Assembly: GCA_033557675.1 (NCBI GenBank)
Contig: JAWQRM010000481.1
Coordinates: forward strand, 1-22,188
Reading direction: 5' to 3'
Source of the DNA: Coptodactyla brooksi
Lineage: Eukaryota; Arthropoda; Insecta; Coleoptera; Scarabaeidae
DNA length: 22,188 nt
Below the pieces are notes generated by a model. The model ran no database searches, had not been told where the DNA came from, and was given only the letters and a program-made list of their open reading frames with translations. A program made the translations under genes and the position numbers. Every line of letters starts with the position of its first letter. Within the stretch, counting starts at the first letter, position 1. Positions 1-9,651 of this stretch are shown here, piece after piece.

Positions 1-19
1 GAATGTTCCTCTAACCATC

Positions 20-235
20 AGAATACAAATGTACTACTAGCAGGATGGAGCTCCTCCACATTTCGCTCAACAGGTCAAGCGACATTTGGACGAAATATTT
101 ACAGGGCGTTGGATTGGTCGCGGTGGTCCTATTAATTGGCCTCCAAGATCCCCAGACCGCACACCATTAGATTATTGTTTATAGGGCTGGTTAAAAAATG
201 AGGTGTACAAAGTGAAAGTGGAAAGTGCAATTAGT
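20..235 (+). pseudogene. Decayed Tc1/mariner-superfamily transposase fragment, DD41D (rosa-like) type
   Basis: Reading in the frame of the CAG codon at 41 gives a DDE-transposase block: QDGAPPH, a middle section with GRWIGRGGP, then WPPRSPD and TPLD. The second catalytic Asp (QDG) and the third (TPLD) have 41 residues between them, against 34 in classical mariners; this spacing defines the DD41D group (rosa). Two in-frame TAG stops occur, at 38-40 and at 182-184 where relatives carry a Trp before Gly. Only the C-terminal half of the catalytic domain lies in the window, so the element may begin to the left. It is a dead remnant. Family level is fairly safe; the subgroup rests on the counted spacing. 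Confidence 0.75.
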
Positions 236-293
236 TTATACAAGTGCACATAGTAAAAATAAAACTCATTGTCAATCAAAATGAAACATTTTA

Positions 294-524
294 TTATTTA
301 ATATTCGATAGACAAAGAAAGTCATACACAATGTAGTATATTGGCTGTGGAAGATAACTGTTACAATGATGATAGTCTTCGTAGAAATGTTGAAAACAAA
401 GATATTTTTTACACCATGAACATCGCAACAGAATAGGATTATTACAAATATTACATACTGCTGAAGAATTTTCATCTCTGTGAAAACCAAACCTAACTGG
501 GTTTTCAAATTGATAAGGTCTTTC
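294..524 (-). pseudogene. piggyBac-like transposase, C-terminal cysteine-rich domain remnant
   Basis: On the minus strand from about 524 the translation runs ERPYQFENP, then a cysteine/histidine module with VCNIC, RCSWC, YLCFQHF and YHHC, and ends at a TAA at 294-296. This C-x2-C, C-x2-C, C-x2-HF, H-x-C arrangement is the RING-like cysteine-rich domain that closes many piggyBac transposases and binds the terminal repeats. It is out of frame with the longer open frame that overlaps it at 272-670, which I treat as a shadow. The central part of the same type of transposase lies at 1412-1830, separated from this piece by a pogo-like insertion. Confidence 0.75.
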
Positions 525-689
525 ATCAAGATATCCGCTTTTATACTAAGAATATTTAAAGACATTGAAAAACCTTGGCGAATAGAAAAAATTTCCCATA
601 ATCTAAAACCATAAACATGTAAAGGTTGTACCATTCCTGTTGTCGTGTTTGGTGTGGTCATTATATTCACATTTTACCATGCGACATTA

Positions 690-1373
690 TACCATGAAGT
701 TCAGCTGGACAGGATCCGCTCCCAGAATCATGTAATAGAATACTTTGAGATCCAGTGTTCGGTAAATAAACATCAGTAAACCAAGTTTTGAAATGGTGAA
801 TATTAGTTTACCTGATTTTGACGCAGGGACATAAATATTTGCCAGTCGAAATAACGTTTCTTATTTCTTTTCTCCGAGGTCCAAATGTTCCGGTGGGTTC
901 TTTTAACACTAGATAAAGAACAGATAGTAAACGGCCACTTGCAGGTATTGTTGGCATAATGGTGTAGCTGTCACTGAATGTAATGACTGAACGACGGCTT
1001 CTACTGTTTTTACACCCGCGAGTGTCAAAGTTCGACCAGAGTGTAACTCCAAATTAAATCCGCTTTCAGCTGCATTATAGACATTGTCTGCACCAAAACT
1101 ATTTATATTAGGTTTAACTTCATTTGCAAATTTATCAGCTATCAAACGTAATTCCTCTATGTCAGTACGATGCGTTTCTTTGAAGTGCCAAATCCATAAG
1201 TGACTTGCTTTGAACGTGGGATGTGCAATAGGATGTGCACGAAGATTTATATCGTGAATTATGTTTCCTCTTCTACCAGAATCTTTAATTTTTTTAAGCA
1301 CGTATTCTGCAATATAATGCAACTTACTTCTGTCACGACTAACTTTATTTATGCTTACTTCCCATTTATACAA
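690..1373 (-). pseudogene. pogo/Tigger-like transposase remnant nested in piggyBac debris
   Basis: The open stretch 1373-909 begins with residues resembling the end of a CENP-B-type DNA-binding region (ASHLWIWHFKETHRT) and continues into a DDE_1 domain: VYNAAESGFNLELHSGRTL, then GVKTVEAVVQS. A frameshift near 960 moves the reading frame, which resumes as MPTIPASGRLLSVLYLVLKE, then PTGTFGPR, and later FKTWFTDVYLPNTGSQS and LLHDSGSGSCP near 700. These follow the order of pogo/Tigger transposases (NADQSGF, FLVLKEP, W-x2-D-V-FP, LLLDSWSGHCP). The usual first catalytic Asp of NADQ reads Ala here (NAAES), and there is an in-frame stop near 815. It is non-functional and sits between two pieces of a piggyBac-like gene, so it inserted later. 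Confidence 0.75.
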
Positions 1374-1411
1374 TTGCTGAAGATATTTTACTTTTTAAAC
1401 CGATATTGTAG

Positions 1412-1830
1412 CTACCAAGTTTCATTCAAATCTAAATTGACCAGTTGCCTGTGTTCCCTTGGAAGTAACGTTACAAGCTTACGTTTCTTTGGGCAATACG
1501 AAACAATTATTGTGTCGTCCGCAAAACCAAAGCTTGCGGAATACACTTCACGATATTTAGACTCTATGGAAGAAATTTGGCTTATTTTTGCGAATTGTTC
1601 CAACTATTGTTACATTTTTTGAAAGTACTTTCCTAGGTTATAGGAAGTAGAAAAGTTGTCGCAAGTGATATTCCTTCCAGAATTTTCAATTTGTTAAACT
1701 AAACGCTTCGCAACCTTCTCTCCTCGATTCCTTTTTCCTTCATCACCCTGTTTTTGGCATAAATTTCTAGTTTCCATGCATAGCTTGTTACACTATCACA
1801 AATAGCCTAAAATTTGAGTCCATACCTTCC
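1412..1830 (-). pseudogene. piggyBac-like transposase, central catalytic region (decayed)
   Basis: Three overlapping reading frames on the minus strand together show a piggyBac core in order: CDSVTSYAWKLEIYAKN (near 1820-1770), then NITCDNF with TSYNLGK (about 1680-1640, the block carrying the catalytic Asp of the DDD triad), then VGTIRKNKP (about 1610), then GFADDTIIVSYCPKK followed by LLPREH (about 1540-1460; relatives read SYVPKKNK, LLSSMH). Frameshifts separate the blocks and stops occur inside them, so it cannot be translated. It lies on the same strand and in the expected order relative to the C-terminal domain at 294-524. Flanking stretches to 2337 hold faint similarity to the transposase N-terminal half (ITFSELKKL near 2040) that I would not annotate further. 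Confidence 0.75.
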
Positions 1831-2204
1831 AGGCTAAAAGGACCGTCATATACCAATTTGATATAATAAGTATCTTGCAAATATGAAAACATTCTCTTAT
1901 TGGAGCTATTTTGTCACTGCTCCTGCCTCTCCATTCATATTTTCCACTCATTATCTTTGTTCCAAAATTACGTTACATCCTCATTATGGGATTCGGAGTA
2001 CAAAAAGATTAATTTTTTTAGTTCCGAAAATGTTATTTCTTTCAATTTTTTTTCCTTAAACAATCCTTCCTTCAGCATTCGCCCATTTTAAGATAATTTC
2101 TGGAAGAATTTACGAAAATAAATCGAAAAAAAGAAGCTATGGTATCCATCTCGCAATTTGCAAAACGAGTTGGACCTGAACATTCTTGTAAAACATTGTG
2201 TTAC

Positions 2205-2285
2205 GGCTGTCTTCCGTGAAGGAGGAAGACAGCCTTTCATCTTTCTGTCAGGGAAGACAGACAGCTGAATCCGGCTGTCTTTCCT
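2205..2285. repeat. Hairpin cluster built from GGAAGACAG / CTGTCTTCC
   Basis: A perfect 11-bp inverted repeat, GGCTGTCTTCC at 2205-2215 and its complement at 2224-2234, encloses an 8-nt loop. It is followed at about 2251-2285 by a second, imperfect pair built from the same words. The unit lies inside the piggyBac-derived region. Its origin is unknown; it could be a terminal or subterminal repeat of a small element. Confidence 0.7.
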
Positions 2286-2342
2286 ATAATAAGATGGGGT
2301 GTTGATACTAGACAACTTGTTTATTTTTTAAGGTGAAAGAGT

Positions 2343-2457
2343 TACCTTCAATACGAGTTCTATCACCATTACTGTCATCTCTGTATTCTTCACTATCAGA
2401 CTCTTGTGCAGTACTTCTGTTACTTTCATCATTGGGAAGACGTTCGGTGGCGTCCAT
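2343..2457 (-). pseudogene. Possible piggyBac-like N-terminus (short acidic ORF)
   Basis: An ATG at 2457 on the minus strand opens a short frame rich in Asp, Glu, Ser and Asn (MDATERLPNDES, later ESDSEEYRDDSNGD). Acidic, serine-rich N-termini are usual in piggyBac transposases, and this lies upstream of the recognisable central and C-terminal pieces on the same strand. No conserved motif is present, so the assignment is inference from composition and position. Confidence 0.35.
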
Positions 2458-2888
2458 TTGTCCATCATCATCAGAACATACTACTATACTTACCCACTAT
2501 TATACTTAACGTTGCTCATTTCTTTTACTATAATATTATATCTATCTGATGCCGTGAAAGGAATGCATTTTTTCTATGCACCATTTTCTGTAACAAGCAA
2601 AACTAAATGTAGGAAAAGTCGCACATATCAAACATTCAAACAACTACCTGATACATTCCAGTAAGGCAAAGTTGAAATAAAGTTGAAATTGAATACCACA
2701 ATCGGCCGAACATATAAATTTTCTCTGCACCGCTAGAGAACTTATCATCACTCCGTCTGGAAAAACACTGACACGTTGTTCAAGCCTAAAAGTACTGAAT
2801 TACTACAAAGTCACCAATTCTATATAATAAGGAGATTTCCTCATTTTACTAAATTAGGGGAATTACAAAGTAAAACGAAGTCACCACT
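2458..2888. other. Intergenic, no gene recognised
   Basis: AT-rich sequence between the piggyBac-like debris and the Penelope-like fragment. The 86-residue plus-strand open frame at 2404-2664 has no recognisable domain and overlaps the acidic minus-strand frame; it is not supported as a gene. Confidence 0.5.
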
Positions 2889-3316
2889 AACGGCTTTCCG
2901 AAGATTTTCAATAACGTAGGCATGAAATTAGTTTTTCAGTCCAAAAATACATTAAAAACATTGTTGTGTAATTCTAAGGACAAAATAGATATGTTGGAAA
3001 AAAGTGGAATATACCAAGTTAGCTGTACTGATTGTGATAAAAAGTATGTTGGGCAAACTAGGTCAGTCAAAACAAGGTTCAAAGAGCACATGGCTCACTT
3101 AAAATATGGCCGTACCGAGAAATCTAGTGTTGCAGAAAACATGTCTTCAACAGCAACCACAGGATAAGTGTAGAAAATGTAAAACTGCTTAGAAATGTAT
3201 CCAACAATAAGCTGCTGGATGCATTTGAAAGCATAGAAGTTGTTAAATGTAGGAATAGACTTAATAAAGATAGAGGGCCAATACCGATTAGCCCTTTGTA
3301 TAGTTTGATAGACTAG
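2889..3316 (+). mobile_element. Penelope-like retroelement, 3' end with GIY-YIG endonuclease domain (frameshifted)
   Basis: The frame entering near 2889 reads NGFPKIFNNVGMKLVFQSKN, then LEKSGIYQVSCTDCDKKYVG followed by QTRSVKTRFKEH. This is the GIY-YIG nuclease of Penelope-like elements: GIY, then YVGQT in the YIG position, the Arg of KTRF, and the KEH segment. The preceding CTDCD is the Cys pair usual just after GIY in this group. A frameshift near 3150 shifts the frame, which continues as NHRISVENVKLLRNVSNNKL, then KCRNRLNKDRGPIPISPLYS, and stops at TAG 3314-3316. The reverse transcriptase part is absent, so this is a 5'-truncated copy, as is usual for retroelements. It is close to intact apart from the frameshift and appears relatively young. 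It would have encoded the endonuclease that nicks target DNA for reverse transcription. Confidence 0.85.
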
Positions 3317-3776
3317 GTTTAATAGATTTAGCGGAAACGCTGGACGGGTGGCGGTTGTAAAGGGTAATGCCAGGGGTTCTGTATCCTTAGGCTAAATAAC
3401 ACGGGGACGGGAAACACTGTACGGGGAGAATTTGTGTAAGCGGGTAGTGGGGATAAGGTAAGAAAACGCTTAATTGGTCTCCTATTGGTTGCGAAAAACC
3501 AATTAAGAATCAATTGAGCGTCGCCTTTTAGTATATGTAACGTCTTAGGTTAGCTAGTAGTTAGTCTTTCATCGCTCCTGATAATGCTAACTTGGTGAGC
3601 AAAACGTGCACCTTTTTCTTTATTAACATGAGCACTATTTCTTCACTTCGATATGTTTCTGCTTTCATCATTTTCAATGAATCTAGAGTATAAATAGCGT
3701 AAAGGTATCGTCTAAAATAAATTTCCCCAGGAACGAAACCCAATCTTGTTTTTCAAATGGAATACCCTGTATATTT
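3317..3776 (+). other. Probable 3' flank/UTR of the Penelope-like element
   Basis: Non-coding sequence after the element's stop codon. It holds at 3578-3605 a CTGATAA word, a 15-nt hairpin (GCTAAC, TTG, GTGAGC) and AAAAC. The end of the element could not be located. The stretch ends near a word (ATACCCTGTATA, 3764-3775) that recurs in insect repeats. The open frames at 3328-3513 and 3561-3743 on the minus strand have no recognisable domain. Confidence 0.4.
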
Positions 3777-4468
3777 GTACATAATTACAATCTTCATGAC
3801 AATCATCGTGCACCGCCATATTTTGTGCGCTACTAGAGAATACCACTAAAAAGATATTGGGAAATTGTGAGAAAGAAATTTTATAATCTTTCGAAGCTGG
3901 AGGAAGAATGCGACAATTGCTATGATCTGTTTTGGTGGTTTATAGAATCTGATACCGAAACAAAGGTAACGGGTATATTACGGGTGGCGTACACTGTGTA
4001 TGGGTTCACGTCCGCTTACGTCTGAATCGACCTTAACAGAGTCGCAGACAGAGGGAGTGGTAGTAATCGTGTTTTATTTCATCCAAAAAGAATGTTTTTT
4101 GTCTGAACACCCGTATTATCTTTGAAAAGATGAGTATAAAGTCGTATTTACATAATATGATTAAGAATACCAGTATTAGACTTTCAATGTATAAATAGAA
4201 CTATTGTAAAATCATATTTCAATTGATCATTTGCGGCATTTAATAATATAATAGGGAAGGTTAGATTTATTTTATTACTCCTAACTACGACGTCGTTGCG
4301 AGTTACACTAAAAAAAATGTTTGTATTTATGGGTAATCGCAAGGTTGTTTAAACAAAATTCTCTATAAAGTTTGTAACTGTGTTAAGGTATGTATTTCAA
4401 CCTTCCTTGCATAATATCTATTCTCTCTACGTGGTCCTGCATAATAAACATTATATTTCTGCGCTGGC
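3777..4468. other. Intergenic, no gene recognised
   Basis: AT-rich DNA upstream of the methionine-rich secreted protein gene. No open frame with a recognisable domain was seen on either strand. Confidence 0.5.
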
Positions 4469-4475
4469 TATATAA
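4469..4475 (+). promoter_or_regulatory. TATA box of the methionine-rich secreted protein gene
   Basis: TATATAA lies 58 bp upstream of the ATG at 4533. Transcription starting about 30 bp downstream would give a 5' leader of roughly 30 nt. The position fits a core promoter, but AT-rich DNA makes chance matches common. Confidence 0.5.
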
Positions 4476-4532
4476 TATGCGCATATATACATCGGGGGAT
4501 TACAGACCCATGGTGCAAAAACAGAAATCAAT

Positions 4533-4838
4533 ATGCTTCGAGCTCACATCATCTGCAGCTTCTTGGTTGTGCTGGCGGTATACGCTGATCCATTTTTTGG
4601 CAGTTTTGGGGGTGACTCGGTAAGTCAATTTTCATGTAATGTGTAATCTTGTTTCATTACACTTACCAATATTCCTGCACGAGTTGTTGTTTGAACTTGA
4701 ATGATTTAATTCAAGTTAATTTAAAGTTTCGATGATCCGAAATGAGTCATGTACTCAGAATCAAAGATGGGATGTAAACAGTGATCACATATGTACCAAG
4801 AATATATTGAAATAATAGAAAGGAGATGCCAAGCAGGA

Positions 4839-4875
<37 letters not shown>

Positions 4876-5712
4876 ATAGAGTGAGAGAGTAAAGAAAGAA
4901 GCAGAGGAAAATACCTTAAGATAACATAAGAAGGGAGAAGGTAGCTTTTCACCAAACATTTTAAGGTTTCGAATGCCACGTCTTCTTTGAAATTTGTTAC
5001 CCATTCCTTACTGGCTACGAATTTGTTATGATCGTAGCATTTTTCATCAAATTTTATTACCTTTTCACGATTGTGATTTGGATTCCATCCCCGGTTATAC
5101 GGACGTCCGCACCTTTCTTCGTAAGCCGGGACCAGTAAAACATTTGTTCACGAAACTAACACACAAAAAGAAGGGTCACGATATAAAATATATTCTTACC
5201 TTTTGATTTTTTCTTCATTCTTCTGTAATGCTAGGGGCACCTATATTTGCTAACCAATCTTTTCCCACGAACCCCATTCCTAAGTGCTGTTTCAGAATTC
5301 GTTTCTTACGCAAAGTGACAACAGGTGGACTTCGGATCACGACAGATTCAAGTTAATAAAACGTTGCTCTATATAGTTGTGCACAGTGCCTTTTTTTCAG
5401 GAATCCCCATCTTCCGCGTTCTGCTTCAAGTGTATCAAGACTTTTAGATGGTTCGATGAAGACTGTATTCGTTGCATCCTAAATAAACTGCAACCTATGA
5501 CAACTACAATGAGTACTACGTCAGAAATGATGCCCATGATGATGCCTGGGATGATGATGCCTGGGATGATGATGCCTGGGATGATGATGCCCGAGATGAT
5601 GATGCCTATGATGATGATGCCTGAGATGATGATGCCCATGATGATGATGCCTGAGATGATGATGCCCATGATGATGATGCCGGAGATGATGATGCCTATG
5701 ATGGGTGGTTAA
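4533..5712 (+). CDS. Small secreted methionine-rich protein with CxxC motifs (two exons)
   Basis: Exon 1 is 4533-4619, followed by the donor GTAAGT at 4620. Exon 2 is 5401-5712, preceded by a polypyrimidine tract and CAG at 5398-5400. The join is phase 0 and gives 132 residues. Residues 1-18 form a signal peptide (MLRAHIICSFLVVLAVYADP), followed by a Phe/Gly stretch, then CxxC-x10-CxxC (Cys 37, 40, 51, 54). A Thr/Ser linker leads to a 61-residue tail of MMMPG, MMMPE and MMMMP units with 40 Met and 12 Pro, ending in Gly-Gly. The ATG has A at -3. The Cys module could bind metal or form disulfides; a tail this rich in Met could bind soft metals such as Cu(I) or scavenge oxidants. No family was recognised, so function is open. 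The gene model is inferred from splice sites and reading frame. Confidence 0.7.
4843..4872. repeat. (GA)15 microsatellite in the intron of the Met-rich gene
   Basis: Fifteen uninterrupted GA dinucleotides within intron 1 (4620-5400). The run produces Leu-Ser repeats in two minus-strand open frames, which are artefacts. Confidence 0.95.
5521..5706 (+). repeat. Coding tandem repeat of ATGATGATGCC-type units
   Basis: Units of 15 bp (ATGATGATGCCTGGG) pass into alternating 15- and 12-bp units with GAG or no extra codon, encoding MMMPG, MMMPE and MMMMP. Third positions of the Pro codons vary (CCT, CCC, CCG) while the frame is kept, which is consistent with selection on the protein. Confidence 0.9.
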
Positions 5713-7153
5713 AAATCCTTAAATAGATTTATAAAAACAAATATTGTTAGACTAGTTTTTATTTTCGAGGAGTGTGTACAAACGCAGATTACTTCACACC
5801 TTCGTTTATAGAAACTTGTCAAACGTGATTAAGAAAATTATTTTCAAGGTTTCCTTTGAAGACACAGTACGAGATAAAATGCCGTTTTTACCATTATTCA
5901 AACTTTCTATTTGACCTAATGTTCTAACCATACTGTAAATACACTCATGCTCATAAATTAAGGATATTTCAACATCACAAAAAAATCTGTCATTATCCTT
6001 AATTTATGAGAGTGTACAGATCGGGAATGACTAGAAAATTTCGTTCTAATAAGATTAAGGTACGTAAGGTACGTTTAAAATTTATTTTGAAAGTAGCCAA
6101 AGCTACTTAATAAGCTTTTTATAGAAAGAGCATTAAACACATCTGAAACTATCGAAATATGATCCATTGACTGGTCCTCAATTTTTATTCCTTTGAATTG
6201 ATTCCACGGTTAGTATATCTTTCAAAATCGCGGCGAAGGACTGAAAATTATAGCAAGCTTATTTTCGATATCTTCAAGATTAATCTTAAACGTACGAGAA
6301 ATAAGCTTCCTATTGAAAGATAATTTATGGCGATGATACTTGGAGTTTTAATTCGTAATTGTGCGGTTAGAATTTTATGTCTTTCTGTATGAGAGCTAAT
6401 TATATTTAGGTTTGCAACCTTCTCGAAACGTTTTCACAGGGAATACTTAAAATATTTTTTCTAATTGCATTTGGGAAGTATATACAAATCAAAAACAACA
6501 AGATGTATTTACGAGATTTAAAAAGCGATTACTGTTCAGGTGGAACTAATTTCCACTATCGTGCAAATGATTTTCCATCCATTCAATATTTCCTTTTTAA
6601 ATCTCATATCTTTTTCTTTAGATTAAGTTTTTACTAATCACCACATATTTTAAAAATAAGTTACTGCACCTAAGTTAATTTCATTTCTTTGTAAAACGTG
6701 TCCTGCATTTTTGGTACATAGTAACGAAGACTACAGTAAGAATAATAGGAATAGTAAAAAATACACGGTCTGTTTATTTTATATGAAGATCTACATCGGT
6801 GGTTGTTTGTCATAGATTCAACCAGAGATTAAAAAATTCAGATGTAGCTGCAGAAGCGATTTAATAGTAATTTAGTAAACAAAAGCCATAAAGTGCTTTA
6901 AAAAGAAATATATAATGATGTAAGAAATGAAGCAGATTTTATGTTGATAACATTCACTTATAAATATCTGTCATAATTCGGTAGCAACTGCTGCTTATGA
7001 TGCGCTCTTTGTTCTGGGCACTCTCAAGAGTAATCGGTATCATTACATGTTTACTAAATAAGATTATGTTATTCCATAGCATACACCATGGTATGCAATT
7101 CACTAGGATTTCCATTAGGATTGTGGAGTATTAAGAAAAACAATTTTAAGGCA
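5713..7153. other. Intergenic, apart from one MITE
   Basis: AT-rich DNA between the Met-rich gene and the 3' end of EstA. No open frame with a recognisable domain was seen. It contains the 73-bp MITE at 5942-6014. Confidence 0.5.
5942..6014. mobile_element. 73-bp Tc1/mariner-type MITE with TA target duplication
   Basis: The element starts CACTCATGCTCATAAATTAA and ends with the inverted complement (TTAATTTATGAGAGTG). The inverted repeats span about 21-25 bp with a 3-nt difference near the tip. It is flanked by TA at 5940-5941 and at 6015-6016, as expected for Tc1/mariner target sites. It has no coding capacity and must have moved with a transposase from elsewhere. Boundaries are exact from the sequence; family is inferred. 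Confidence 0.8.
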
Positions 7154-7159
7154 TTTATT
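7154..7159 (-). terminator. Polyadenylation signal for EstA
   Basis: AATAAA on the minus strand, 73 nt downstream of the EstA stop codon. It is the first canonical signal after the stop. Confidence 0.5.
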
Positions 7160-7232
7160 ATGTTCAATTATTTTGTTTACATTAATTACTAGAACGACAA
7201 AAAGTTTTTCTCTTAAGCTGAGATTGTGAATT

Positions 7233-9651
7233 TTAGTAATATTGAATTAAAATTAATAGAATCCAAATTGTTTGGTGTGCTTTAGAACCGTTTGATTTAA
7301 AATACTTTTCGTATAGAGAGTCCCAGAATTCCATACTCCTCTTGTCGGGTTCGATGGCAGGTACTAAATTTAACGTGTTTATTTCTAAATAATTCACGGC
7401 TTCCTCAGAAAGTGGTAACCAAACGATTTCAAAATCTTTTTCCGTTGGGTTTCCGTACTTCGCGAAGTTAGTCCATAGCTTCACCATAACCTTAATGGAT
7501 TCGTATTCATCTGCGTTTCCCCCCGAATATTGATCCACTTCTGGTGTCGCGATGGTTTTAAAAAGATAACCCAGCTCATCACAATGGCTGGCACCTAAAA
7601 ACATAATTTCACCAGTATTATATTTTCAAAACTGCCCCGCAAACGTAACCTGAATAATTAGCCGATATTTCATCTCTTCGCTTGTAAACATTCAATTTAG
7701 TATCCGAAGAAAACCTATAAAAGTAAATGGGATACTTAATAGTTTTCAAATGTTCCATTGCGCTTCTAAATGACGGATACCCAAACGAGACATCTGTTTT
7801 AATTTGGATGTAGGGCAGCATGTTTTTGACAGTAGGTTCTTCAGTTCCATAGTAGAATTCTTTGATTTCATTCGCTACGTTTTTAGCGGTGGTAGAACCT
7901 TCAATTATACTTAAATCTCTCGGAATAACAGTGTAAAAATCTGAGATTACTCTTGACGTTCCGTAAAGGAATCTGTTCAGTTGATCAGAAGCAATTCCTT
8001 CAGCATCGTTGTAGCCTATCATTAATGGAACTTGGTTATATTCGCCGTCCGATATCAGATCATAAGGATATTTTGAGATGAAAGCTGCATCATGAATTGG
8101 TTCGATAATAGGGTTAAGTGGTGAACCCCAACGCATGGCTGCCTTCTGAAATTTTGAAGAATTACGCATTAGCAAACATTGTTCAATCAATATTGACCAC
8201 CCAAGTGTACCCAACGTATAATCAACCCATGGCTTCAGTTAAAAGGAAAATTAAATTGAACAATTAAAAATTGATGGCATCACCTTGATCTTTAAGAATC
8301 GATTAAATTTAGGATTCATTTCAAAGAATTGTGCCTTCACATGATAAATGAAGGAACTGTTTTCTTGCTTTGTTTCCCAACTAATGTTGCTATTGGGCAA
8401 TAAATGAAACATTCCAAAACTTTAAAGAAGATTATCACATGAATCATGAATCATGAAGAAAATTAATAAGAAAACAGCCACAAAAGTGTATTGAATATTG
8501 AATGCTCTCAAATTTCAATCAGTAAGTCAAAGAGTGTTCTCTTTCATTGGCTAGCATCAAATTGTTTATTTTCTATTAATTTCATTTTCTTACTTCGATA
8601 AGAAGTTTCTGCCCCTTTAGTAAGTCCTCTTTGGTTATGTAATGTTGCAGTTTTTTTAGCATGGCTTCCTGATTTTCAATTTCTACATCTAACAACTTTG
8701 CCAGCTCTATACCATTATTTTCAAGGCCAATTACCCACGGACTCAAAGCTGTGCCACTCTGCAAGATCGCTTTGCTGAAAAGACCTTTTGACATTGGAGA
8801 AAGGACGTGAAAATGGACGCTGGCAGCGCCAGCGCTTTGTCCAAAAATGGTTACGGCATCTTTGTTTCCACCAAAAGTTTCTATGTTATCCTGAATCCAT
8901 TTTAATGCCATTACTTGATCTTTTAAACCAGCATTGCCAGGCGTCTCCAAAGAAACGTTTTGCAAGTTAAAGAAGCCTTAAAAGAACGTATAATTATATA
9001 ATGAAACTTTCAGAAGGAAATGATTGCAAACCAAAAATTCCTAAACGGTAGTTCATGGTTACCAAAACGATATGTTCGGACATCAAAAAGTCTGGACTGT
9101 ACCATTCTAATCCACCATTACCATCAGTGAATCCACCTCCATGGATAAATACCATAACCGGAAGTAAAGTACTACTGCTACTATCGATACCTAACTGCAA
9201 AGAAAACTAATGCTTATTTAAGAATGACATACTCCATTCTTACTTTTGGCGTGTATATATTCAAATATAAGCAGTCCTCATCCCCAATGACTTCTTGATT
9301 CAAGTTAAATTGGGCACATGTGGGTAAATCTTGAATGACATTCAATATATCACCCTTCTTTTCAATAGGTTGGGGATTCTGAAAAATAAGTAAGAAATAT
9401 TCATTCAATGTTTTGTACTTTCGAAAATTTTTTACCTTAAACCTCAAGTTGTGAATAGGTTTCTGGGCATACGGAATTCTTGGAAAAGTATAGAAATTAT
9501 TTTCGTTCCAATCTTTTGAAAATGTGCCTTGAACCTTTCCTTGATCAATTTCCACTATTATCACGGTATCTGCAAATGTGCACAACGGTGACGAAAGTAG
9601 GAAGAAACATGTTATTATAAATTGCACTCCCATGTTGCTGTTAATGGACAT
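7233..9651 (-). CDS. EstA: secreted type-B carboxylesterase, six exons, catalytic triad intact
   Basis: Exons: 9651-9436, 9378-9244, 9194-9032, 8976-8594, 8145-7650, 7594-7233. All introns are GT-AG, and the join gives 584 residues, the usual size for the alpha/beta-hydrolase COesterase family. A hydrophobic signal peptide covers about residues 7-27. The start could be ATG 9651 or the in-frame ATG 9633 (MGVQF); both have A at -3. Visible landmarks are the EDCLYLNIYTP signature, the oxyanion-hole HGGG at 135-138, the nucleophile elbow GQSAG with Ser219, Glu348 in DAEG, and His468 in GASHCDE. The last residues (WILLILIQYY) are hydrophobic and could be a membrane or anchor signal. Family members hydrolyse carboxylic esters such as xenobiotics, lipids, pheromones or juvenile hormone; the substrate is not evident. 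It is the only locus here with an intron just before the catalytic His. It is downstream-most in a head-to-tail array. Confidence 0.88.

Noticed and set aside
272..670. 132-residue minus-strand open frame with hydrophobic segments
   Set aside because: It looked like a possible membrane-protein fragment, but the piggyBac cysteine-rich domain is read in another frame of the same strand.
3960..4060. Less AT-rich stretch considered as a tRNA or other RNA gene
   Set aside because: No cloverleaf or A/B box pair could be recognised.
4747..5004. Minus-strand open frames with Leu-Ser repeats
   Set aside because: They are produced by the (GA)15 microsatellite inside an intron.
5397..5669. Minus-strand open frame with MGIII/SGIII repeats
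   Set aside because: It is the exact antisense of the ATG-rich repeat, which stays open because CAT codons are sense in this frame; it has no start context or splice support, while the plus strand has a signal peptide exon and good splice sites.
7060..7105. Short inverted repeat around CATACACCATGGTATG
   Set aside because: Arms are too short and imperfect to be separated from chance in AT-rich DNA.
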